A DNA stretch of 64,000 bases from Paulownia fortunei (Eukaryota; Streptophyta; Magnoliopsida; Lamiales; Paulowniaceae), in NCBI GenBank assembly GCA_019321725.1, contig CM033109.1, forward strand, positions 24,749,548 to 24,813,547, read 5' to 3'. The notes beneath the pieces are model-generated. The model ran no database searches and had not been told where the DNA came from. It saw only the letters and a list, made by a program, of their open reading frames with translations. Position numbers and translations under genes: made by a program. This document shows positions 1 through 11,878 of this stretch, one piece after another (position 1 is the first letter of the stretch; every line of letters begins with the position of its first letter).

Positions 1-451
1 AGTTCCTAGTATTAATTAAACTACACAACTGCCGAACAATTTCTCAATAATATGCAGCAGGTCACTATAATTACATTTGAACACAGTGATCATTATCAAA
101 GAATTTTTTCATCCACAATATTCAAGAGAAGTGGCAAAATTGTAATAAGATACATCATATGTCATACCAATTAATGCCATGTCCAAGAGTAACACTTGCT
201 ATCAAATCTTTGTAGTCTAAAGAATTTATACTGGCTGCTGACCACATTGCTTCTGATCAGATATCATGTTCACTATTGAATAGATCTAGTTGGATACAAA
301 CACATTCATATATAATTTTTTCATCCATGGGTCACTTGTAAAAGAATATTACCTATTAAACTCAATGAAAATATTAGAGTAAAATCAAAACTCAACTTAT
401 TTTACCTAAATACACAAAACCGAACCAAATTTCTAGAGAGAGAGAGAGACC
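1..451. other. Downstream flank / 3' UTR of the RNF4-like gene
   Basis: AT-rich non-coding sequence after the stop codon of the minus-strand RING gene. A short GA run lies at about 435–449, immediately after the stop. The portion next to the gene is presumably 3' UTR, but I see no decisive poly(A) signal and no other gene here. Confidence 0.5.
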
Positions 452-2840
452 TCAAGCACTTCTAGTGGCGGGAAGGTAAATTCTAAAAATGTCTTTCACA
501 GTTGTTTTTCTCCTGCAGGTAGGACATTTGCTCTGAGCAGCTATGGCAGCTTTGATACATGCCTTGCAGAAAATGTGACCACACTTTGTAGACATCTCCT
601 CAACTAATGGGCCCATGCAAACTGGACAGCTGAATGTAGGCTCCTTTGGTGGCGGTGGCGGTGGAGGTGAGGGAGGCAACGCCACGCTCTGTCCACTCTT
701 TCTCTAAAATTCATACACCATATCACTAGTCAAATACGCATACCAATATCAACAGTACCCCCACCACCACCACCACCACCACCAAAGCGCCAAAGCGCAG
801 GTAAAACTAAGATAGGCACATCAGCAAACCTAACAAGGTTCACCTCAGGAAACAATTCAATACTTAAAAAGGAAATTTCATCTAAAATGAGGAAAATGAA
901 GTTGACAAGGTGTACAAAGTGATCAAGTTTAATATCATAAAACGACTAGGATGCCGTCATGTAAGGCCTCGCATGTGAACAAGCTGAACCTTAGCAAACC
1001 ACAAAAATTATGACAAGCCGCAGTCCACCGATCCCTCAAAATCAAAGTTCAATACCAAGTAAAAAATTTAATAGTAGAACTAATACATCTTGACACATGT
1101 TTAAACCAAGTGTGTTTGGTAGGCTTCTAAATAGGGCGTTTCAGCACGTGTTAATTGAAATATAATAATCAATGATATCAATCACATGAACACAAATTAA
1201 ATTGCAAAAATAATTTATTTCTTCCAGATACCGAGGAACTGTCTGACTATACCACCTAATAAGCTACGGAAACAAACCAATGGCTAGTCAAAAGCTAATA
1301 ACTAGTTGAATAACTTATTTGAGGTAATGGAGGAGTGTCCATTTTAAAATGGAATGAAAACAATGCAAATTCTCATTTTCTCCGCATATAAACAAATATA
1401 TCAATTCGTTAAGAAATAACAACAGCTGAGAGATATCGGTAAAAGAAACCATGTTAAACCAGTAAAATCAGCAGATGGCACGTCACACATAGAAAAAGTT
1501 TGTTACCATTGAATTGCTACTGCCTTCCAGGTTTATGTAAAGGTCGCAATTTATAATTGTTTGGTTTGCAGAAACCCTTCTGCGCTTGTTGCGAGATGAC
1601 CTTTCATCTGTAATAATTGTGTAGCACGCCAGCAAGCAATTTCCCAGAACGTAAAAACAGGAAAGAAATAAACAAAAGGTTCCATCAACAAACAAAATTA
1701 TATCAGAAGAAACAGGCACAAGCAAGTCCAATAAAATTCGTGTTTTCGACATTGTTGACTAACAATAGACATCTTTGAATTAGGGGTACATATCGAGGTT
1801 CAACCATAGTCACAAAAACGAACTACTACACTTTTTCTGATGAAGAGTTGAACCACAAAAATACATCAGGACTTCCTTTCTATTTAATGCTTGGATGTGA
1901 TTATCAGAGCCATAACAGAATCACAAAGAAAATCCAGCACTCATAATGTGCCAGACCCAATGATGCTTTAAAAACCAAGAATGTGATGATAAGAGATTCT
2001 CATCCCCATACTATCCATGAGAAAACCGGTTTAAACAATTATGATTATACTTTTCCTGAAAATTGGATGGCAAAGAGTGAATTTGCAAGGTTCAGTTTTC
2101 TTCATTTGTAAGATATAATATAAAAAAGTTCATTTCTCTTCATTTATAGGACATAATTCATTGTCTTTCAACATCAAGTGATCTATCTGAAACAATTTAA
2201 GCAATGATGTGCAGCATGGATACTCAAGCATCTTTATACGATATGCACAACTGAAAGCAGTTTACATAATTCTTGGTCCACAATGAACAAGGGGGATAAT
2301 TTCACAAAAGAGCATATACTGATGGACAAAATTAGCTTAAAAGGAAGATAGATTGTGCAAGATCTCCGAGGCTGAAACAACATAAGCACCATAAAGCAGA
2401 AAACACATACAAAAGTTAAATTACCAGTGTCTACATCAACCACAATAGTACGCCCACGATTCCTTCTGGAATTGTTTTTGGCCTGAAAGAAAAATGTTCC
2501 ATACAAACATTACATGACGACACCAATACATGCAAGAAAAGCAATTAAACTCCAATAAATAATAGGAGAACAAGAAGAAAGATATAATGATATAATATAC
2601 TTCTGCAAATGCCCTTGGTGAAGAAATAATGACATCATCATCAAATGCCTCTAGATCAATTGGTGGAGGCAGTGTAGCGTCTCCTTCTTGAGGTACTTGC
2701 CTGTCCTGGGACCTAGTACGATTTGAAATCCCCTCCAGATCCCGGCTTTCACTTGGTGGCACAGCATTAAGATCAACGTCCAACATTCGCCTCCTACTTC
2801 TAGCCCTTGTATACCTCCTAATTTGGTCCTGGCTGCTCAT
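452..2840 (-). CDS. RNF4-like RING-type E3 ubiquitin ligase
   Basis: Coding exons, in transcript order: 2840–2601, 2482–2425, 1607–1507, 703–452 (240+58+101+252 nt, 216 residues, phases chain exactly). The N-terminus is basic (RRYTRARSRRR) and then carries DVDLNAVPP and an acidic patch around residues 65–72. A second basic cluster (NKRRRV) follows near residue 105. A proline run precedes a C-terminal C3HC4 RING at about residues 159–196 (CPVC, CGHIFC, CPTC). This layout matches plant proteins annotated as RNF4-like RING ligases, which transfer ubiquitin from an E2 to substrates. Human RNF4 is a SUMO-targeted ligase; whether this protein binds SUMO cannot be seen here. A leader exon at about 5923–6060, ending CAG before GTTAGA, probably joins 2870 across a 3.05 kb intron within the 5' UTR. 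The RING assignment is certain, the leader exon inferred. Confidence 0.93.
759..783. repeat. (CCA)n microsatellite in an intron
   Basis: Seven to eight CCA units in the last intron of the RNF4-like gene, just upstream of its final exon. Confidence 0.9.
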
Positions 2841-2870
2841 GATATAATATATTGCAAGTGCTCAAATCTC

Positions 2871-5800
2871 CTAAGAATCATCCATGGCAAACCAAACTCA
2901 GTCAAGTTTATAAATATATTCAATAAAAGTCTCAAATCTGGACAAAGAAAAGTTGAAAAATGATACTTGGGAATAAATTGTATCAACTACTGTTTTAAAA
3001 ATGTACTATAGTGCTCAAGAAAATTGCCAATTTGACAAAAGGAGTAGCTGGCCCATTCAAGTTGATTGGAGGAATGTGTATTCAATACGGACAATTAGAA
3101 TATTTTCATCTGATTATTTTAACACTTCAACTGGCACTAATTTGTTTTAAAGCGTAAAAATATATGCCAAATGCAAATTTTCTGACATAAAATATAGACA
3201 AGAGGAGCATAGAGGGAATGCTATTCTTTTTTGTTAAAAAATAAGAGGACACTTTGCAAAACGAGATGAATGGCTCCTTCCTTTGACATTTTCATTCTCC
3301 AACACTAACCTTATTTTGTGATTGATATATATCAACATTAAAGAAAGAAAGCTGAAATTCAATTATACATTTGTTTGAAGGATTTCATGCAAAAAGTGGA
3401 TGCATCTAAGCTGACTACCACATCAGCTTAAACAGCCAAACAGTCTAGGTTTAATTCCAATACTTGTGCTTTTTGAATTAATAACAAGAACTACTTGCTC
3501 ACGTCATGGCAAGCATGTTTGCATACATATGGCACAAGCAAAGGTGTGGCAAGAGCGGTCGCATGTTTCTCAAAAAAAGGTTAAAGACGCAAGATATATA
3601 TTATCACAAAAAATCTTTGAAGACTGTCATTTCTTCTCGAAAAAATCATTGCAAATTCTGCCTCAGACTCATGAACGTGCAGATTGAATCACATGCACAT
3701 TAGTTAGCATCACAAACAGGGCATTAAAGACAAGCATACAGAGATCTGTCCCAGCATCTACTCTCCGAGTGGCCACTGCTCTGCAGCCTCATTAATGTGG
3801 GTGCCTAGTTTTCGACTGTAACATCCTAATCATTGCTCAGGGGTCCTACTTATGCAATCACCACCAAGGCCTCCGGATACTTCTAAGTATCAAAAAACCA
3901 TGAACTAGGACTATATCTCAACATGACCGAAGCATCCATCAACTATATAAAGCAAACACTTGAACAGGATAACTTTCGAGATACAGCTCCAGAAATGTTG
4001 TTTGGAGAAGGAGGGATTAGAACCCTGGTCGTTGTTATCTGTGCACGCACACTAATCCAGTGAGCCACTGGAACGTTATATCCAATGTGAGCATTCTGAA
4101 AGGTCCAAAAAGAATAAAAGAAGATGGCTAATCTGCAGAACCTGAAAGTTAGGAGGCATTGAGATTGAAAATTCCTGCTAAAGCAAAGATTTATGGAACA
4201 ACATTTGGCCTACTTCAGCCATCTTCGACATGCCAAAATCCATATCAGGACGCATGGCTCACAGGCATCTCTGCATGTTCTGGTGACCTGGTCAACAGAG
4301 TCGAACTCCAGGGACCAGTGCTTGTAACTGTCATCTGCCCTGGTCTTCAACTATCTGTGTAAGGAGTTCTTGGTTGGACACTTTACTATGAATGAACAAT
4401 GAGATCACTATCCTCAAAGATCCAAGGACGGATAGATAACCAAGATCACCACCATTCACAATTTTCCACTTCCACTATTTTTTAAAAATCCTTAATTATT
4501 AATGTTCTCCAATTTCTCATTAAGCTAAAAACGAAATCTCTTTAGAAACCATCTGTGTGTTCTCCAAACATATGATTTCAGATGGCCTTCCATCAATAAT
4601 GTTCGCCAATTTCTCATTCAGCAAAATGAAAAATTCTTTAGAAAGCCCTTTCTGTGAGTTTCAAAGAGAGACCTAATCACTAGTTGTTTGGTCAGTTTAT
4701 TTTCCACTTATGAAGTCCACTAAGTAGCCTAAAGGCTAGTGCTTTCCTGTGTGCAATGGTAAAAGACTCAATAGTCTTTACAGCTTCACATCAATTGTGC
4801 CAACACAGGAGACGACTCCCCTATTCGATTAACAAGTACAACTTTGGACTGCATATTCCTAGAGTAAATATGACTGTACATGTCTACTTCGCTCACAGTC
4901 TTCCATGTCAACCAAGACCACTTTTCAGGCTTGCTTTAAATTGCAGCCTACACCTCACCGAAATACCTAGAGAAGATCCAGTTACAACTTTTACATGTGA
5001 AGAAGGATAAACCATATACCACAAGTAGTATACAGGACCAAACAGGAATTGAACACTTCCAAACTCACACCAAAACAATAAACTATCCAAGTTTGGTAAC
5101 ATGGATCTGTTATTCCAGTCTACTACATCAATGGGCATCACCAAAGTAACACCAATCCTATCTAATTTTTTTAGCAATGTGATTTAAAGTCAACCATTTT
5201 CCTTCATATTTACTATTTATATCCAATTCATCACTTTCTCTAAACTAGTACATAATATATGTTCGAATCATGCTAATCGATTCTCAAGCAATTCAACTTC
5301 AACTAGTGCAGCTCCAACCAACTCAAAAATGACCATGCAAAAAGTAAAGCAGAGCATAATGCGTTTGGAGATATCACAAGTACTTGCTCAAAGAACTCAC
5401 TGCAATCAATAGGACAGAATTACAAAATTTCATCTTTTCTAATCTCTTCTCAAGATCATATGAAGAATGACAAGAAAACTTCACAAACCTCAGTGATGAT
5501 CATCAAAAGAAGCAGACTCAGAAAGTCTCAATTTTTATCTTTTCAAAAAACCCAACAAGTACATAGGAATCTATCAGAATCTGTTAATATTTTTAAATTC
5601 ACTAACCTAAAAAATAAAAATAAGAAAAAAAGGATAAAGAAAATCCAACTTCCTAAAACCCTAAGATCAGAAAGAAAAATAAAATAAAATATACCGACTC
5701 TATAAACCCCAATCACCGAAGAACATATTCTAAACGATCAACAGCGTAAAAAAGGAGGGGATTTAAAAAAAAAAAACCGTAAACTCAAAAACTAACATTT

Positions 5801-5922
5801 GGACTCCACAGATTGGACATTTATCCAATCAGAACCACACAAAAAGCCACCGGAATTTTTTTAAAAAAAAAAAAAAATTAAACTTGCGATGATTCAAGAA
5901 GCGGGTCTAACGAAAATCTAAC
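2871..5922 (-). other. Inferred 5'-leader intron of the RNF4-like gene
   Basis: No protein-coding exon was found in this stretch, only short chance ORFs. On the minus strand a good acceptor (TTCTTAG before 2870) and a good donor (CAG followed by GTTAGA at 5922) bracket it, and both lie upstream of the start codon. It contains the pol III-box element near 4014–4068. Introns in plant 5' UTRs often raise expression; that role here is an inference. Confidence 0.55.
3984..4080 (-). mobile_element. Head of a tRNA-derived SINE (A and B boxes)
   Basis: On the minus strand, TGGCTCACTGG (4068–4058) matches the pol III A box, and GGTTCTAATCC (4024–4014) matches the B box with one change. They are separated by 33 bases, as in a tRNA gene, but no tRNA can be folded. 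The body would run leftwards. I cannot find a clear 3' tail or target-site duplication, so the boundaries are uncertain and this may be an old copy. Confidence 0.45.
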
Positions 5923-6060
5923 CTGATTTCTTCGAATCGTAAATCTGCAACAAATGGAGAGATGTAAGTATAGGTCTATCTCTATGTTTCGAATAGGGAG
6001 GAAGAGGAAATGGACGAGGAAGAGGGTTTTCTTTTTCTTATATGGGGATTAGCAAGGAAA
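5923..6060 (-). other. Putative 5' UTR exon and promoter-proximal region of the RNF4-like gene
   Basis: Composition changes here from transcribed-looking sequence to AT-rich intergenic DNA. The left edge is a strong minus-strand donor at 5922. No clear TATA box is visible, so the right edge is approximate. Confidence 0.4.
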
Positions 6061-7618
6061 TTATATAGATACAGACATTTTTCCACACAGTAGTGTGTGT
6101 TTGTGCGCGTTATGGTGAGAGGCTAAAGACACATTTCAGGGCTGGGTGACACGTAAGTACTTACGAAATTCGAACGACCGCTGTGAATTTTGCGTTTTCC
6201 CACTTTTGTAATGTTAAGCCGTGTTTGGGTGCGATAAAGAGGTGAGAGTGCCTACACTAAATAACAAGGGTGAGTTATTTATAAATTTTTAAGTTTTTTT
6301 ATTTTATTTTAAGATTCCCTCCTCACCCTTTTTTTTTTTTTATAATTTTCACTCCTTATTTTAGATTACTATTTATGGTTAACTCTCCATCAATTTAGAA
6401 GTATCAAAATATCCTCTTTATTTAATTTTTTTTTCTTAGAGATAAAAACTAACCCTTTATCGATTTGAAAGTATTAAAATATTATCTCCATTTAATATTT
6501 TTTTTTTTAAATAAAAACTAATTCACTGCACCTCCAGTTTTCTTCAACCTCCATCTTATTATCAGCCACCACCACAACAGCTACCGCACCTTAATTGCAA
6601 TATCATGCCCAGCTTCACACAACCACCGTTCTTCGGCACCTCCACTGCCACATTGTCAACAACTTAGCACATTATCGTACCTTACTATATATCAAATTTT
6701 AATGATGGATGAAACGAATCTATTAGTAGAGGCTAAAGCAACGGTAATACCTCGTATCTTTGTAATTAGTAGCACAAATCCTTTGATTATATACTATATT
6801 AGCTACTAAGTATACTGCAATCATTGTCAATAATTGTAAATTATTGAATCTTAATGAATGCATTGTTAGTACTATATTAATTCATAGACAATACTTTGAT
6901 TATGCAATTTTGTATACCATTGTTGCAACCCCAAATAGCTGTTATTAGAAACTTTTTTCTTTTTTCTTTTTGGTTTTGTTTTTGTTTCTTTTTCTATATA
7001 TTTCTTTTTCATAAGATCAAAATCTTCATAAAAGTCGTTATCATTAATATTGAAATTGTGGAGTAGGTCGTGGAAAAGTATTAATCAACCAGTTCTCGTA
7101 TTTATTTATACAATTTTAAAAAAAAATGAAAGTGATGTCCATTTTTTGAAACAAATAATTACAGCATAGTCTATGAGTAATAAAAAATAAACTTGTCGAA
7201 GAATTAGTATTATTATATTAAAAAATAAATACATTGACTGATATTTAAACATATGTTGAAACATAATCTTCTGGAATAAAATGAAACTAAGTTGCTATTC
7301 AATTTCAGTATTTTCACCATTATTTTCTGATCGAATAGATGAAATTAAATAAACAAATTCAAATTCAAAATTAAAGTCAATGTAGTGTTGTTTTCAAGAG
7401 AGTAACTCTGCCAACATACAAGTTTCTGAAAAACAAATAATACTATTCTTCTTTTTTTACCCTTCTTTCAACAGATACCATCACAGCCAAGAGATCTCTT
7501 TGAAATATTTTATGAGCAAATAATTGCCACTTTGTGTAACCAAAAAATAAAATAAAATAAAATGCCATTTTGCAACAAAATAATACTGAGGCTCATTTTA
7601 GTAGCCAAGATCAAGAGC
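6061..7618. other. Intergenic, AT-rich
   Basis: No gene seen. It includes an imperfect 70-bp direct duplication (6381–6450 and 6451–6520) and simple T-rich runs. The stretch beginning near 6213 (GTGTTTGGGTG) resembles one end of a MITE, but no partner end was found. Confidence 0.6.
6381..6520. repeat. Imperfect 70-bp tandem duplication
   Basis: Unit 1 begins AACTCTCCATCAATTTAGAA and unit 2 begins AACCCTTTATCGATTTGAAA. The two stay alignable through a long T run to ATAAAAACT. The units are clearly related but diverged. Confidence 0.7.
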
Positions 7619-8365
7619 TTAACAATTAACAATGGTGCTATATCTAGAGCCATATAACTACTGAGAAGAGCAGCAGGTAGTATACAGCTATATCTGGAAC
7701 TGCATGACCTGTATAAATGGCACCTGTCTGAAACAGAGATTTAAATCTGAAATCTCTTCACTATATAGATGCTGTTTAACAAAGGGAAATGCAATTTCAA
7801 TGTGAAAATATTACAAGTTCGCACGTCTCAAATATGAGGGAAGGATGGCAGCTATAGAATTTTGCACTGTATCAATTCATAACAGATATATGTGTCCAGC
7901 AGCATGGGAGCTCTAGTGCTTAATCAGATGATATGCTTCTTATTCAGCAGAAGATAAGACAAACAGGAATCTAATACTTGCAGTCCATGGCAGGAGAAAG
8001 GAGAAAATAGAAGAATATCACCACCCAAGACTCCCCACACTTGAGGCACTAGAGGGGGGAAAACAATAGATACCTGTGAGTATACAAGTAAGCTCCCTAC
8101 TTCTCCAAACCTTAGGTTAATTCAAGAAATCCAGTTTCCAATAAAGATGATGTAGTTGATCAATGCTAGAATCCCATGCAGGAATGGAATTTATAAAAAA
8201 AAAACACTATATTCTGGAAGTAGTCAATCATGTTATTGTCTTCCACTGTTACAGACAAGTTAAAACTATTTAAAAAAAGCATTAGTCTAAGTAAACAACA
8301 GACATCTATGAATAACAAGAACTACAGTTGAAAAAAAGGAAGAAAGAAATTGATTAAGAAAGCTG
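7619..8365 (-). other. Downstream region / likely 3' UTR of CDC45
   Basis: The sequence is less AT-biased than the DNA to its left and reads like transcribed non-coding sequence trailing the minus-strand CDC45 gene. No coding exon, RNA gene or repeat was recognised. Confidence 0.4.
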
Positions 8366-10150
8366 TCACAAGAGTTTCTCCGTCAACCTGATCATGAATG
8401 AATTTACAGCAACTGCCTCCAAAACTATCCATGATGATTCAAAAAGCTCGTGAAAGTACTCAGCTCCAGTCTCCTCAGCAGCACTTCTGAAAGCAATTCC
8501 AAATGCGTTTCCTTGAACTGCACCAAGCCGTGGCTTCCCACAGACACCAACAATCAAAACCTTCTTCTGTTCTTGAGTGTAGCAAACACATATCAAAGGT
8601 TTCATTCTTGCTCCCTTCTCACGTAAAGCATCCATCAGAAAATATCCAAATTTAGTCAAAGCCTGAGGATGACACAAGAACTTTGTATCAGCTGAGTCTT
8701 CAAGCTTCACCCACCTAAACTTACTCCCACTTCTTATCGATCCCTTCTTCGTTATGGCCGTGCTCCCTTGTCTAAGAACAGCCCTTTGTACCTTAATAGC
8801 CTGCCGCATACCCATTTCCAGCTTCTCAAGCTTGCTTAAGGACAAGGCATCATAAGCTATGCCGAACTGCTTGGAACCAGAGGAGCCATCTGACTCTACA
8901 GATGACTCTAGAAGGGCAGTAACTCCATATACCACATCTGCAGCAGAGACTTTTGAGCTATATCCATGCAATAGCAAGAAACCTCTATAGTAGAAATCTG
9001 TGAGCCCAAATTCTGGTAAAAATTGTTCAAACATATCCTTCATTCTGTGTTTGATCTCTACACTCATATACTGGAATTTCTGTTTGCACTCTTCCCTTGC
9101 AAACCCCATCCGAGCTAAAAGAAGCTGCATCTTTTTCAACCCATTGTCACTCCAAGTTTTAAGTTTAGTCGCAATATAGGACGAGCATAGCATTGAATCA
9201 AACAAGTTCCATTCTTGCAACAACATCAGCCTCGGCTCATCCTCATAAGAAATTCTGGAAGAATCAGGCACAGTAACCTTTGTGCCATCCTTGAGTGTGA
9301 CTGAAGCAACAGCGTCCAAGTTTCCTGAGCTATTAATGTGCTGTTCAAGTTCCATAACTCCAGCCTGGTATCTCTCATCCGTTAACCTCTCATGTACAAA
9401 CTGGTCAGTTAAAGCCACACAGGCCAACCAGAGTAACTCATTTTTGTTCTTCCTCAATGAATGAGACAGCTCATACATCAAGCACCCCGACGGCTTCCCA
9501 TGGAAAGTGCCCATATAATAATACTCTCTCTTCAACTTCCTGAAAAGCTTAATGGGATTGCTCTCATCGTCCTCCGAAACTCTCCTCCTCTTTCTACTCC
9601 CACCCCCACCCTCCTCACTATCACTCTCATTTTCATCCTCACTATCCGAATCATCTGCAACCTCATCATCACTGTTCAAATCACTTGCATTAGCAAGAGC
9701 CGATACATCAAAATCATATGCCAAATCAGTCTGGTGCTCATCATCCCTCGTGTAAAGCACCACCACACGATCATTCTGGTCACTCAAATTGTGTAAATGA
9801 ATTGGCCTATGACTATCAACAACAAATACCCGTGCTGAGGGGCCAATTTCCAGATCCCTCCTAAGATCCCTATGGCAACCCCAATTGATCAACAAAATAG
9901 TAATGGGTTCATCCGAGGATGAACTCAAGTTAGGCCCAGCATACTTGTGAATTTCCTTGAAACTCGAAACTGGGTAACAAGCATACCTAATCGAATCAGA
10001 TTCGAGAACATGTCCTATGATTTTCAAAGCACATAGTGAATCTACATCCGAAGTTGAGGGAAAAATTAGCAGAGGAGCACATGAAGCTGAGGCTAAAGCT
10101 GACTCCCTTAGCCGCGTGTAAAAAGACTCAATACTTTGCTCCCTCACCAT
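8366..10150 (-). CDS. CDC45: CDC45, replicative helicase (CMG) subunit
   Basis: A single uninterrupted coding exon encodes 594 residues, the usual length for plant CDC45. CDC45 is part of the Cdc45–MCM2-7–GINS helicase that unwinds DNA at replication forks; it keeps a DHH-phosphoesterase-like fold without being an active enzyme. The family N-terminus is visible (APLLIFPSTSDVDSLCALKI), followed by VFVVDSHRP near residues 108–116. A long acidic insert lies at about residues 160–180 and then SRKRRRV, a likely nuclear signal. The C-terminus (FMIRLTEKLL) matches the family. The 5' leader probably contains an intron: a donor CAG|GTACTT lies at about 10406 and an acceptor TTACCAG lies near 10200, giving a leader exon up to about 10560. 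A candidate E2F site lies upstream, as expected for an S-phase gene. Confidence 0.97.
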   Translation of the reverse strand: MVREQSIESFYTRLRESALASASCAPLLIFPSTSDVDSLCALKIIGHVLESDSIRYACYPVSSFKEIHKYAGPNLSSSSDEPITILLINWGCHRDLRRDLEIGPSARVFVVDSHRPIHLHNLSDQNDRVVVLYTRDDEHQTDLAYDFDVSALANASDLNSDDEVADDSDSEDENESDSEEGGGGSRKRRRVSEDDESNPIKLFRKLKREYYYMGTFHGKPSGCLMYELSHSLRKNKNELLWLACVALTDQFVHERLTDERYQAGVMELEQHINSSGNLDAVASVTLKDGTKVTVPDSSRISYEDEPRLMLLQEWNLFDSMLCSSYIATKLKTWSDNGLKKMQLLLARMGFAREECKQKFQYMSVEIKHRMKDMFEQFLPEFGLTDFYYRGFLLLHGYSSKVSAADVVYGVTALLESSVESDGSSGSKQFGIAYDALSLSKLEKLEMGMRQAIKVQRAVLRQGSTAITKKGSIRSGSKFRWVKLEDSADTKFLCHPQALTKFGYFLMDALREKGARMKPLICVCYTQEQKKVLIVGVCGKPRLGAVQGNAFGIAFRSAAEETGAEYFHELFESSWIVLEAVAVNSFMIRLTEKLL

Positions 10151-10614
10151 AATTTTTCAAATTGAGAACCGTAATCTCACCAAAAAACAAATCTTTCTGG
10201 TAAGAAATTATGTGCGCTCTCATGAAACAGTGAAATTTCACCTGAGTGTTGAGCCAAGCACTCAAATCGAGACAATGAATTGGACGGGATGCACAAAATA
10301 ACAGAACATATGCGAAAATTTTGTAAAGCTGATTCACGTTGACTGACTAGAATGGAGGCAGAGCAATTCAATAGGTACTGATTCAGGGTTTGGTAAAGAA
10401 GTACCTGAAAAGGGACTTCAAGATGAGGATCCGCGAGCCCTTTTCCGCTTCAGTTTCAGCTGCTGTTTTCTCATTCAAGGAGGGCGGTGAAACTGAAACA
10501 GAGGGAGGAGAAAAGTGTTTTAAATTGATTTTGAATCCCGTTGACGTTTTTCCTTGAGTTGATTTCAAGATTGAAAATTGGAAAATTTTTCAAAATTTTG
10601 AACGGCCGCCAAGA

Positions 10615-10622
10615 ATTGGCGC
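10615..10622. promoter_or_regulatory. Candidate E2F-binding site
   Basis: ATTGGCGC differs from the E2F consensus TTTSGCGC at one position and lies just upstream of the likely CDC45 leader. Plant replication genes, CDC45 included, are commonly driven by E2F. A single 8-base match is weak evidence alone; the position makes it plausible. Confidence 0.4.
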
Positions 10623-10726
10623 TGAAACTTTGGTTTGGAGCATATTTTTGGAGAAGACGGAAATGGCCCCCAATCATGATATGTGTATTTCGGATTAGAT
10701 TCTTTATTCGACTTTCTCCTGCCTAA

Positions 10727-11854
10727 GCCTAAGTCCTAACTTTATAATAAACTAACTACACATTTTATTTAGAATAAATAGATAGTAGGATCATATAATT
10801 TAGTTCTATTTTATATTTATAATGGACTTATTGTAAGTGTATTTTACACGGACATATTCTAAATAAAATTTTTATAAATATTTTAATCTCCAACATATAA
10901 TAAAAATATTGCATGTTATATACATAAGTAATGAAAAAAGGTACATATAATATTATCTGAATTTTGTATAATTATATACTTTTATTCGTTCTGTTTCAAA
11001 AAAGTATTTAATTGTGTTCCATCACTTGAAAAAACCAAAACAAAAGAATGGAAAAGTTCATTCAATTCTAGCCAGGACAACAATGGGTATGGTCAAAGCC
11101 GATAATACTTTATCTATAAAATTTTAGGATTCTTCGTTTCAAAGTCAAACTCAACGGTTAGACATTTGTTTTATTATTTTAAAAATATTAAAAAAATATT
11201 TTTTTTCTACAAAAATTACACTAGAAATATCACACAAATATATATATATAATATTCAAGAAAAAAATTAAATAGGCAGGTATAAAAACAAAACCAAAATC
11301 CACCAAAACTCAATTATAATAGTAAAAATCCACCCCAATGCTATCGGCGGTCAGCTCCATAAATGGAGCCAAACGTTTTGAATGCAAAGACAGTTTTAGA
11401 ATGAAATGCCAATTACACATGGAATGTGATTCTCAATGCCACAAGTAACCTTAGTTTCTCCCAATAAAAATTGCTTTTGAATGAACCAGTAAGCTACAAA
11501 GCAAGTGAGTTCTTTCCTCTCCAAAGCAAGCAAAAAAGGAAAAATTCTGACAGCTTCCTGTATTATAAAAGCAATGCAGTACATTGGAATAAAAGAATCA
11601 ACCACAGGTAGCTCTCTATTTCAGACATGGTACAAGTAGAAGACTGGAAATAAGAAGAGCAAAAGTACTAGCAATCACTAGAAAACATGGAGATGATGAA
11701 GCAGCAATCGATGAAGACCTCATGCTTATTGTTGAAAGAAGCACACTAGTTAACCGAAATAAATGCACCATCTCTGCACCAGAATAGCCTTCCAAAGCTA
11801 TTTACACATTCAATATAGCTCAGCAGTCGAAGGAAATGAAAGGATCTTATCGTT
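10727..11854. other. Intergenic DNA and RIN4-like 3' UTR
   Basis: The part from about 10740 to 11340 is AT-rich with no gene. From about 11340 to 11854 the composition resembles transcribed sequence and is probably the 3' UTR of the minus-strand RIN4-like gene. A weak alternative terminal exon there is discussed under rejected items. Confidence 0.45.
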
Positions 11855-11878
11855 CTACCACCAAGGAAAGCAGCATTT
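11855..11878 (-). other. 24-nt terminal coding exon of the RIN4-like gene
   Basis: The acceptor TTTAATGCAG is followed by codons for K-C-C-F-P-W-W and a stop, in phase with the preceding exon, which ends AAG at 11985. The paired cysteines are the expected membrane-anchor residues. Confidence 0.88.

Noticed and set aside
11668..11745. Alternative terminal RIN4 exon encoding a tail with Cys-Cys-Phe
   Set aside because: It is in phase and has an AG acceptor, but the nearer 24-nt exon gives the canonical CCFPWW ending, so it was not used in the main model.
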